A stretch of DNA of 64,000 nt from Devosia neptuniae (lineage in GTDB: Bacteria > Pseudomonadota > Alphaproteobacteria > Rhizobiales > Devosiaceae): NCBI RefSeq assembly GCF_025452235.1, contig NZ_CP104965.1, forward strand, positions 186,001 to 250,000, given 5' to 3'. A model generated the notes under the pieces. It was not told the origin of the DNA. It was given only the letters and a program-made list of their open reading frames with translations, and made no database searches. The position numbers and the translations under genes were made by a program. Below are positions 17,625-26,600 of the stretch, one piece after another (position 1 is the stretch's first letter; each line of letters begins with the position of its first letter).

Positions 17625-19909
17625 CAGGCAATGGCGCCGGGCAGCACAACCCGGACCGGCACGGATTTGGCCGCCGGCGTGCCGCTGATGCGGTCGTAAT
17701 AGTCGAGCGGCAGCAGCGGATTGAGCTCGGGATAATAGCCGGCGACGGAACCGGGCGACATCGGGTAGTCGATGATCGTCAGCCCCTTGACACGCCGTTC
17801 GATGCCGTCGGTGGTGATGGTTTCGAGCGTGATGCGCTGGCCCGCTTCGAGGCCCCGTGCCTTGCGGTCATCTTCGTTTATGAACAGCACCATGCGATCG
17901 TTATAGACGCCGCGATAGCGGTCGCTGTGGCTATAGATGGTGGTGTTGAACTGATCGTGCGAACGCACGGTCGCCAGGCGCAGCATGGCTGTGTCAACCA
18001 CTTCCGCATCGACATGCAACCCGGCAAAGACCAGGAAATTGGCCTTGCCGTTGGGCGTTGGCCAGCTCCGGCGACGGGGCGGAATGTCGAGATGGAAGCC
18101 CTTGGGATTCTTGATGCGCTCGGAGAAATCTTCGTAGATCTGTGGGTAGACCTCGGCAATCTTGTCGCGAATGGCATCGTAATCATGGATATAGCCGGCC
18201 CAATCCACCCGGCTTTGCGGCAAGGTCGCCATGGCCATGCGGCAGACGATCTCGACCTCGGGCAGTAGGTCGGCGCCGGCCGGCTCCAGCACGCCGCGCG
18301 ATGCGGTGACGTTGGACATGGCATCCTCGATAGTCACGAACTGCTCGCCGGCTTCGGTATGGATGCGCTCGGAGCGAGCAACCACGGGCAGGATGAGCGC
18401 GTCGCGCCCGTGCACCAAATGACCGCGATTGAGCTTGGTCGCGATGCCGACGGTCAGCTCCAGCTTGCGCATGGCGGCATAGGCCTGCTCGGTATCGGGC
18501 ACGGCGCGGACGAAATTGCCGCCCAGGCCGATAAACACCTTGGCAGTGCCGTTCTTCATCGCCTCGACGGATTCCACCGTGTGGTGGCCGTGCTCCCGCG
18601 GCGGCTCGAAACCGAACACGTCGCGGACCCGGTCGAGATAGGCCTGGGATGGTTTTTCATCGATGCCGACGGTGCGATCGCCCTGCACATTGGAATGCCC
18701 GCGAATGGGGGCGATGCCGGCGCCGGGCTTGCCGAAATTGCCGCGCAGCAACAACAGATTGGCTACCTGCTGCACCAGTTTGGAGCCCTGCTGATGCTGG
18801 GTGACGCCCATGCCGTAGCAGATCATGGTGGCCTTGGAGCGGATATAGATCTCGGCGCAGCGCCGGATCTGGTCCTCGTCAATGCCCGAGACCGCGACGA
18901 TTTCGGCCCAGTCCTGGCCCATCACGTCAGCGCGCAAGGCATCGATGCCGGTGGTGTGCTCGGCGATGAAGTCGTGGTCGATGACCGCCTCGCCCTGCGC
19001 CTCGCGCTCGAACAGCACTTTCATGATGCCCTTGAGCAGCGCCAGATCACCGCCAATCCTGATATGGACGAATTCGCTGGCAATCGGGGTGGACCCGAAG
19101 GTGGCCATCTGCACCACGTCCTGGGGTTCGGTGAAACGGATCAGCGCCCGTTCGGGCATGGGATTGACCGCAACGATCGGCACGCCGCGCTTTCGCGCTT
19201 CGACTAGATTGGTCATCATCCGGGGCGAATTGGTGCCGGTATTCTGGCCGATGATGAAGATGGCTTCGGCATGCTCGAAATCCTCGATCACCACCGTGCC
19301 CTTGCCCACGCCGATGGATGACGGCAGGCCGCGGCTGGTGGGCTCGTGGCACATGTTCGAGCAATCGGGAAAATTGTTGGTGCCGAATTCGCGCACAAAG
19401 ATCGAATAGAGAAACGCCGCCTCATTGGGGGTGCGGCCGGAAGTGTAGAATTCGGCCTGATGCGGGCTGTCGAGCGCCTGCAAATGCTTGCCGATCAGCG
19501 CAAAGGCTTCGTCCCAGGAACAGGGCACATAATGGTCACTCGCCGCGTCATAGCGCATGGGCTCGGTGAGGCGGCCGTGCATTTCGAGCGCGTAGTCGGA
19601 CTGCTCCATCAGCTGGGAGACGGAGTGCTGCGCGAAGAACTCGCGGGTGACGCGGAACTTGGTCGCCTCGTGCGCCAAAGCCTTAGCGCCGTTCTCACAG
19701 AATTCCAGGGTCTTTTTGCATTCCGGGTCGGGATAGGCGCAACTGGGGCATTTGAAGCCGCCGGGCTGGTTCATGGCCAGCAGCGCTCGCGAGCCCTTGG
19801 TGATGACGCTCTGCTCCATCAACACCTTGGCGGTCGCGGCGGCCGCACCCCAGCCACCCGCGGGATGGCGGTAGGTCTTGTAGTGCGGTTGCTTGTCGCT
19901 CATGGCCAT
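17624..19909 (-). CDS. FdhF/YdeP family molybdopterin oxidoreductase
   Basis: This is a large-subunit molybdoenzyme (761 aa) related to formate dehydrogenase and to E. coli YdeP. Cysteines cluster in CPSCAYPDPECKKTLEFC (about residues 54-72), not in the spacing of a classic 4Fe-4S site. The molybdopterin domains follow, with YTSGRTPNEAAFLYSIF, NNFPDCSNMCHEPTSRGL, GQNTGTNSPRMM, and a C-terminal dinucleotide-binding domain (DQFNTTIYSHSDRYRGV, VAGYYPELNPLLP). The active-site region has a cysteine in FPDCSNMCHE. No small or membrane electron-transfer subunits are next to it, so its electron partner and true substrate are unknown. The start at 19909 has GAGGGATC before it; a second ATG is two codons on. 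Confidence 0.92.
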   Translation of the reverse strand: MAMSDKQPHYKTYRHPAGGWGAAAATAKVLMEQSVITKGSRALLAMNQPGGFKCPSCAYPDPECKKTLEFCENGAKALAHEATKFRVTREFFAQHSVSQLMEQSDYALEMHGRLTEPMRYDAASDHYVPCSWDEAFALIGKHLQALDSPHQAEFYTSGRTPNEAAFLYSIFVREFGTNNFPDCSNMCHEPTSRGLPSSIGVGKGTVVIEDFEHAEAIFIIGQNTGTNSPRMMTNLVEARKRGVPIVAVNPMPERALIRFTEPQDVVQMATFGSTPIASEFVHIRIGGDLALLKGIMKVLFEREAQGEAVIDHDFIAEHTTGIDALRADVMGQDWAEIVAVSGIDEDQIRRCAEIYIRSKATMICYGMGVTQHQQGSKLVQQVANLLLLRGNFGKPGAGIAPIRGHSNVQGDRTVGIDEKPSQAYLDRVRDVFGFEPPREHGHHTVESVEAMKNGTAKVFIGLGGNFVRAVPDTEQAYAAMRKLELTVGIATKLNRGHLVHGRDALILPVVARSERIHTEAGEQFVTIEDAMSNVTASRGVLEPAGADLLPEVEIVCRMAMATLPQSRVDWAGYIHDYDAIRDKIAEVYPQIYEDFSERIKNPKGFHLDIPPRRRSWPTPNGKANFLVFAGLHVDAEVVDTAMLRLATVRSHDQFNTTIYSHSDRYRGVYNDRMVLFINEDDRKARGLEAGQRITLETITTDGIERRVKGLTIIDYPMSPGSVAGYYPELNPLLPLDYYDRISGTPAAKSVPVRVVLPGAIA

Positions 19910-19976
19910 GATCCCTCGCCGATATCACCGGCAAGGGTAAGCACCGGCCTTTTCAGGCGCAATGCCGAAAGCGACC

Positions 19977-20002
19977 CCAGCCCCGGATTGGTCCGGGGCT
20001 GG
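19977..20002 (-). terminator. Strong hairpin after the outer-membrane protein gene
   Basis: An 11-bp perfect GC-rich stem (19977-19987 with 19992-20002) and a 4-nt loop begins eight bases after the stop of the outer-membrane protein gene. No T-run follows. It also lies upstream of the oxidoreductase gene on the same strand, so it probably insulates the two. Confidence 0.65.
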
Positions 20003-20010
20003 TGGGATGG

Positions 20011-23000
20011 TCAGAACTTGGCGATGACGTTTACGAAGGCGCCTTGGTCGTTGAAGGTGAGGTCGCGCATGTCGTCGGAGAAGCGGCCGAAATTGTAGCC
20101 CAGGCCGACTTTGAAATTGTCGCCGAGATGGCGGTAGACGGCGGCCAGGGCGCCCAGGTCGGTGGTTTGGGCCTCGGGCATGTGCATGACGCGGCCTTCG
20201 AGCAGGACGTCCCAGTTCTTGACCACATGCAGGTCGGCCCGCAGGATGCCCAGATGGGCTGAAGAAACCTGCCAGTCTTCCTCAAAGCCGGTGCCCGAGC
20301 CGTCATCGGTGCGGTTCTTCACCTCGCCATAGCGGAAGCCGTATTTGGCGCCGACAGTCAGCCAAGGCAGCAGGTCATAGTCGACATCGAGCGAGAGGAT
20401 ATGGCTGCGCTGGGCCGGGGCAAACAGGTCCCCGGTGGCGCCGCTGACCAATTGGTTATTGCCGGGCATGTCGTAAAGCCAGGTATAGCGGAACAGCGCA
20501 TTGAGCCGGTCATTGTCGACCGGGCGATAGGCGTAGCCGATCGAGGCTTCCATGTAGTCGGTGTCCTGGAACACCGTATCGGGGGAGCGGGCATCGGAGA
20601 TGACGGCATCCACATTGGCCAGCAGGCGCCAGTCCTCGCTGGTCTTCCAGGAGAGACCCCCGGCGAACAGATAGGTGTTCTGGTCGCGGGTATGGTCCGA
20701 AGAGTCCTCGATGCGCACTTCGCCACGGGCATTGGCCTTGATGCCGGCTTCGTCGTCGACATAGCTGACGGCCAGCGAGGGGGCGTAGCGATCGAAATCG
20801 CTGCGCTGCAGATTGGTCAGCGGATCGGTGGTGTCGTCGCGCACCTGCCCGACCACCAGCCCGGCATCCACACTCCAGAAGGAATCGGGGGTGAACAGGA
20901 TGCCGTAGGTCTGCGCCAGCGAGCGCTTTTGTCCGAACATGTCATAGCTGGTTTCGGCATAGGCGGCGGCATAGTCGTCGAGCCGGCGCTTGAGGCCCAC
21001 TACCAGCGTGCCGCCCTGATCATCGAGCAAGGCAAAGCTCTTGTTGATATCGAAGCTGCGCAGCGGCTCGAGCCGATAGCCGGCATAGTAATGCTCGTCC
21101 GGATTGGGATCGAAGGTGATGCCGGCCAGGGCGCCCACCCCGCCAGTGCCATAGGAGACTTCGCCGGAGATGGCGATGGTGTCGGTCAGCCCGAACTCGG
21201 CGCCAATGCCGGCCCGGTCATTGCGGCTGATATCGCCCTCCAGCCCCAGCGTAGCCTGCCCGAAGGCATAGAGCTTGCGCTTTTCTTCCCATTGATACTC
21301 GATGCGGATACCGGCATCGAGGCGCGAGCCGTCATAGCCGGATTTGCCGGCGCTGATGGCGCGGGGCGACATTAATTCGGTATAGCTCAGGCCGAGCGAA
21401 GCGTTCCAGTAATCGTCGAGCTGCCAGGCAAGGCTGGCATCCCCCTCGCGCTTGACCTGGCCCTCGCCATCCTCAAAATCGTCATAGCCGAGCGCCAGGG
21501 CGACGTCCTGGTTAAGCGCCACATCGGCGGAGAGACCCCAGAGCCATTGATCGGTCGAGACCTGCTGGGAGAGGCTGGAAAAACCGGCTTCCTTGGTCTC
21601 GTAATAGAACCCGGCCTTGCCATCGAGCCCGGCATAGCCCAGATCGCCGAGGCCAAGCTGGCCTTCGACGCGCCAGGCCAGGGCCGATTTATTGGCAATG
21701 CCGGCGGTGCCGTGCTCGCCCCAGGTCAGCCCGCCATCGGCGGAGCGCGACAGACCAAAGCCGGGGCCTTCGGAATGGGCGATTTCGGCGCGCAGGAGGG
21801 TATCCTGCGAGGCGCGCAATTCCACATCGGCGCCCAGGCCCACCTGATCGGCGGGTCCGGTGGTTTCACTCATACCGGTGACGCCGACGCGCAGATTGTC
21901 GGTGAACCAATGCTGGGCGCGCCCGCCATAGACATAGCCATCGACATCGTCGGCCGCCGGCACGAACTCATATTGGGCGATGAGATAGACATTGCCGCCG
22001 CCAAAGGCGCCGTCACGCACCGGGCCCGTGGCGGCGGTCTGCCAGGAGAGCGGGGATTTGAGGATGGCGATGCCCTGCAGGTAGTCGAAGCTATAATCCT
22101 TGCCATATTGCAGGGTGCGGCGGCTGACCACCCGGCCGGTAACGCTATCGCGGATTTCGACGCTCAGGGTTTCCGAGCCCACGGTAATGTCCTGACGGCG
22201 CAGGAAATAGGCCGAGCCGCCAGTGGCCAAAAATTCCTCGCGCTGCGGCAGGGTATCGGGCAGAGCCGCATAGGCGGTGATTTCGGTGCGCCGCTCGCCG
22301 AAGGATGTGGTTTCCTCGGAGCGGTAGAGCGCGTTGGCGCCATACAATGCCCGTTCCGAGCGCAGGAATTCGGTGCCGGTAATGCTGGTCTGGTAATTGC
22401 CCCACATCACATGGCTGTCGCCGCGCTCGAGCCGCACATAGAACTTGCCGCTGGTGGGCGCATCCTCGACCAGGGTCGAATCGTCGCCATAGACCGGGTA
22501 ATAATCGTCGGGATCGAGATGGCGCAGGAAGTCGCGCGGATTGCGCTTGCCGATATTGCCGAACAGCTCCTGCAATTCCTCCTCATCGGTATCGGCGGCG
22601 GCGGTCAGCAGATATTCGCCCTTGATCTTGCCCTTGACGTAAAAGGCCAGGCGTCCCTTGCTGTAGATGTCGTCATATTCGCCGGGCCGTACGCTTTCGA
22701 TATGCTCGTCCCCGGTGCGCAGGCCCACGGTGACATCGGCCAGGGCGACATAGAACCAGTCATTGTCGGGAATATTGATGTCGCGGCTGAACTGCAGCCC
22801 GTCCTTGCCCTGATTGCCGGCAAGGGCGACATCGACCTGGTGCTCGCCGGGCGGCAGAATGCGCTGCACCACGAAAGAACGATCGGCATCCAGAGCAATG
22901 GTTTCGCCCAGGGCGCGCACGGCATAGCCGTCCGGCACGCTGCGACCATAGACGGTGACAGCGCCGCCATTGATCGGGATATTGCGCATAGCCGTGCGGT

Positions 23001-23658
23001 CGGCGGAGAGATCGATCGTCCCCTGCCCCGCCCCATTGCCCACAGGCTTGACCGGGGCCGGCATTGTCTCGTCGAACCGCCCTTCGGCATCATAGACGCG
23101 CAGCACGTAGCTCAGCGGCACTTCGCCCTGCGGCGGGGTCCAGCTGGCCGTGCCATTGATGTCGACCGGCAGGCTGATCACCGCCTGCTGGCCCAGCCAA
23201 TTGGTTTCCCCGAGAATGCGAATCTCGGAACGGGCGATGAAGCCGGGATAATTGGACGCCGTCTCGAAGTTGATCTGCCCGCCGCTGGACCGGGCTAGCA
23301 CGTTGAGAAGTGGCTTGGCTTCAAGGCCATCGAACTTGACCTGAATATCCACCGCACTCAGCCCCAGATCGGTCTGGCGCTGCACATCGACCGGCCGGGT
23401 TACCCCGCTCTCGTCCACGGTCTGGCCGTCGACGCTGATCATGAAGGGAATGCTGGCCTTGTCGGCTGGCGTTTCGGCTTCGGTATTCGCCCCGACCGGC
23501 AGGCTGCCGGTCGCGCTGTTATTGGCAACCTTGCCATCCGCCTGGCTGAACGCGGGAGCGATCAACCCGGCATTTGCCACCAGGGCGGTGCTGGCCAGCA
23601 GCAAGACATGGCGCAGGCGAAAAGACATTCCAGTATTGATGATGGTGCTCATCGTCAT
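20011..23658 (-). CDS. Large outer-membrane beta-barrel protein of unknown function
   Basis: The protein has 1215 aa. A signal peptide ends near ...APAFSQ (residue 39). Residues about 60-330 read as beta-rich, possibly Ig-like periplasmic domains. A conserved-looking block follows at about 375-430 (DPDDYYPVYGDDS, KFYVRLERGDSHVMWGNY, RALYGANALYRS). From about 560 to the end there are alternating, aromatic-flanked strands typical of a large barrel, ending in phenylalanine (NVIAKF), the usual BAM recognition signal. The start overlaps the stop of the DUF11-repeat gene (ATGA), so both proteins are made together. There is no plug domain or TonB box, so it is not a TonB receptor. A role as export or anchoring partner for the DUF11 protein is inference; no function is known to me. 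Confidence 0.82.
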   Translation of the reverse strand: MTMSTIINTGMSFRLRHVLLLASTALVANAGLIAPAFSQADGKVANNSATGSLPVGANTEAETPADKASIPFMISVDGQTVDESGVTRPVDVQRQTDLGLSAVDIQVKFDGLEAKPLLNVLARSSGGQINFETASNYPGFIARSEIRILGETNWLGQQAVISLPVDINGTASWTPPQGEVPLSYVLRVYDAEGRFDETMPAPVKPVGNGAGQGTIDLSADRTAMRNIPINGGAVTVYGRSVPDGYAVRALGETIALDADRSFVVQRILPPGEHQVDVALAGNQGKDGLQFSRDINIPDNDWFYVALADVTVGLRTGDEHIESVRPGEYDDIYSKGRLAFYVKGKIKGEYLLTAAADTDEEELQELFGNIGKRNPRDFLRHLDPDDYYPVYGDDSTLVEDAPTSGKFYVRLERGDSHVMWGNYQTSITGTEFLRSERALYGANALYRSEETTSFGERRTEITAYAALPDTLPQREEFLATGGSAYFLRRQDITVGSETLSVEIRDSVTGRVVSRRTLQYGKDYSFDYLQGIAILKSPLSWQTAATGPVRDGAFGGGNVYLIAQYEFVPAADDVDGYVYGGRAQHWFTDNLRVGVTGMSETTGPADQVGLGADVELRASQDTLLRAEIAHSEGPGFGLSRSADGGLTWGEHGTAGIANKSALAWRVEGQLGLGDLGYAGLDGKAGFYYETKEAGFSSLSQQVSTDQWLWGLSADVALNQDVALALGYDDFEDGEGQVKREGDASLAWQLDDYWNASLGLSYTELMSPRAISAGKSGYDGSRLDAGIRIEYQWEEKRKLYAFGQATLGLEGDISRNDRAGIGAEFGLTDTIAISGEVSYGTGGVGALAGITFDPNPDEHYYAGYRLEPLRSFDINKSFALLDDQGGTLVVGLKRRLDDYAAAYAETSYDMFGQKRSLAQTYGILFTPDSFWSVDAGLVVGQVRDDTTDPLTNLQRSDFDRYAPSLAVSYVDDEAGIKANARGEVRIEDSSDHTRDQNTYLFAGGLSWKTSEDWRLLANVDAVISDARSPDTVFQDTDYMEASIGYAYRPVDNDRLNALFRYTWLYDMPGNNQLVSGATGDLFAPAQRSHILSLDVDYDLLPWLTVGAKYGFRYGEVKNRTDDGSGTGFEEDWQVSSAHLGILRADLHVVKNWDVLLEGRVMHMPEAQTTDLGALAAVYRHLGDNFKVGLGYNFGRFSDDMRDLTFNDQGAFVNVIAKF

Positions 23659-26600
23659 AGCCCCGTCTCCACGCGCATTTCGATTTCCAGGCGGTATTGC
23701 CCCGACAGGCGCTCCCAGCGGTCGCGGATCAGATCACTGACCTGCCGCAAGCGCTCCTCGGCCAGTTCGGGATCGGCGCCGGGGTCGATATAGGAGAGGC
23801 GCAAGACCGACTGCTCCTCGTCCAGCACCTCGATCAGCTGATCGACGCCCGCGGCCCATTGCGGCAGCAATTCGGTGCTGCCGGGTTCAAACGCCTGGTC
23901 CTGCAGGTCCAGCCGCACCACCCGCCCGATCGCCACGCCAAAATCCAGCGAGGTCATCTTGCCGGCGGTCAGCCGCACCACGCGGGGATTTTCGGTGGTC
24001 AGCCGATAGCCCGATGGCAGGGTGCGTGGATCAAGCTTCATGATGAAGTTCGAACCGATGCGCTGGTCGGGCAAAGCCGCGCAGGCGACATGGAAGCGGC
24101 CATGCGCATCGGTGGTCACCAGCCAGCCCTTGACCGTGGCGAGGCGCACGCCGGGCAGGCCCAGTTCCCCCTCGTCCTGGTAGCCATTGCGGTTCTTGTC
24201 ATCGAACACCCGTCCGATGATCTCGCTGCAATCGAACACCGGCTCGATCATGATCTCGACAGTTGCCGTGGCATCGGGCGCCAGCGGATTGCCCGCCGCA
24301 TCGGTGACACTGGCCCGATTGACATGCTCGCCCGGTCCCGCCGAGCTCAGCGCCAGCATGCGCAGCCGGATCTCGACCGCAGCATTGGCCGGCACATTGA
24401 TGCCCTCGAACACCACCCGCCGCCCATCGATCACCGGCGTCGCCGCAACCCCGCCGATGGTGGCCGAGCCCTCCACATAGCGGAACCCCGACGGCAGGGT
24501 GTCGACGATGGTCAGTCCAGTGGCCGAACTGCCGGCATGGTTGGTGACGGTGATGGCAAACGGAGCCTCCTCGCCGCGGCGGATCTGCCGGCGCAGCGCA
24601 ATCTTGGCCACCGAGATATCGCCCGACGCGGCGGCCGGGATGGTGACCTCGGAGCGGGCCGTGCTGGATGGCACATTGATCCCGTTAAAGGAGCCCTGGG
24701 CCCTGGCGGTGTTCGCGACGCCATCGGCGAGGCCAGCCGCATTGTCGATATCGGTCTGGTCGAGCACGTAAGTCGCCGTGAACGCCTGCGACTGACCGGG
24801 CGCCAGTGTGACGGGGCCGGGCTCGAAGGTGGAGAGGCTATTGGCGGCGGGCCGGCCATTGAAGGTCGGACCGGCATCGAGCGGCCAGACGCCATTGGCC
24901 GTCTGGCCACCCTCATTGGTGATCAGGATCGTATAGGTGATAGTGTCACCCAGGCTGGCATTGCCGTCGCCATCCAGATCGTTGAACACGCCGGTCTTGA
25001 CCGTGCCCAGGCTGACCGGCGAGGGCGGAATGGTCACCGTATCGGGCGGGCTGGTGATCGGCGGACCCGATGGCGGCGTGCCGGTGGCCGTGGCCGTATT
25101 GACCACCGAGCCATTATCGACATCGGCCTGGGTCGGCGTATAGCGCGCCGTGAAGGTGAAGATCGCGCCGGGGGCCAGCGTTTGCGGGCCCTGGTCGATC
25201 GTGACCAGCGGATCTTCGACCATGACATTGGTCAGCGTCACCGTGCCGGTATTCCGCACGAGGAACGCATAGCTGATGGTTTCGCCGGCATCGAGCAGAT
25301 TATCACCATCCAGATCGTTGAGCGTACCCGTCTTGACCACGGTCAGCCCGGGGGTCTGGTCCGGCGGCACGGTGACCGTGTCGGGCGGGCTGGTCGTCGT
25401 ACTGCCGCCAGGGTCGGTGCCGGTGCCGCTGGCCGTGTTGACCACCGAGCCATTGTCGATATCGGCCTGGGTGGGCGTATAGGTCGCCGTGAAGGTGAAG
25501 CTGCCGCCGGGCGCCAGGGTCTGCGGACCCTGATCGATCGTGACCAGCGGATCGTCCACGCTGACATTGGTCTGCGTCACCGTCCCGGTATTGCGGACCA
25601 GGAACGCGTAGCTGATGGTTTCGCCCAGATCGAGCAGGCCATCGCCATCCAGATCGTTGAGCGTGCCGGTCTTGACGATGGTGAGGCCCGGCGTCTGATC
25701 GGGCGGCACGGTGACGGTATCGGGTGGGCTTTCGGTGGTGCCGCCACCGGGTTCAGTGCCGGTGGCACTGGCCGTATTGGTCACCGCGCCAGTGTCGATA
25801 TCGGCCTGGGTCGGGGTATAGGTCGCCGTGAAGGTGAAGCTCGCACCCGGCGCCAAAGTCTGGGGGCCCTGGTCGATCGTCACCAGCGGATCGTTGACCA
25901 TGACATTGCTCATGGTCAGCGTGCCGGTATTGGTGACAAGGAAGGAATAGCTGATGGTCTCGCCCAGGTCGATGAGGGCATCGCCGTCCAGATCGTTGAG
26001 CGTGCCGGTCTTGACGATGGTCAACCCCGGGGTCTGATCGGGCGGCACCACGACGGTGTCGGGCGGGCTGGTGATGGTGCCGCCGCTCGGATCGGTGCCG
26101 GTGCCGCTGGCCGTATTGACCACCGAGCCATTGTCGATATCGGCCTGGCTGGGCGTATAGCTCGCGGTGAAGGTGAAGGCTCCGCCGGGCGCCAGCGTCT
26201 GCGGGCCCTGATTGACCGTTACCAGCGGGTCGCTCACCGTCACGCCGCTCAGGGGCACATTGCCGGTATTGGTGACGCGGAAGGTGTAGTTGATGGTCTC
26301 GCCCAGATCGAGCAGGCCATCACCATCGAGGTCGTTCAGCGTGCCGGTCTTGACGATGGTCATAGCCGGGGCCTGCGGCACATTGGTGTCGGTCGCGGTA
26401 TTGCCGCCCGGATTGCTGTCGGGGGAGTCCGGCGGGCTGGTGACACTGGCGGTATTGACCAGATCGCCGGTGAACCCCACCGGCACGCTCATGGTGAGCG
26501 TATAGGTAGCCGTACCGCCGACCGGCAGGCTGACCGTGCTGCTGATCCCACCCGTCCCACTCGGCGCGCCGCAAATGCCGCCGCCAGCGCCCACGCAGGT

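Noticed and set aside
21547..23298. Long plus-strand open frame antisense to the outer-membrane barrel gene
   Set aside because: Low-complexity composition typical of an antisense frame in high-GC coding DNA; the minus-strand product has a signal peptide and barrel end.
25023..26372. Regular repeats considered as a CRISPR array
   Set aside because: Units are 339 bp and coding, with no short direct repeats separated by unique spacers and no cas genes.
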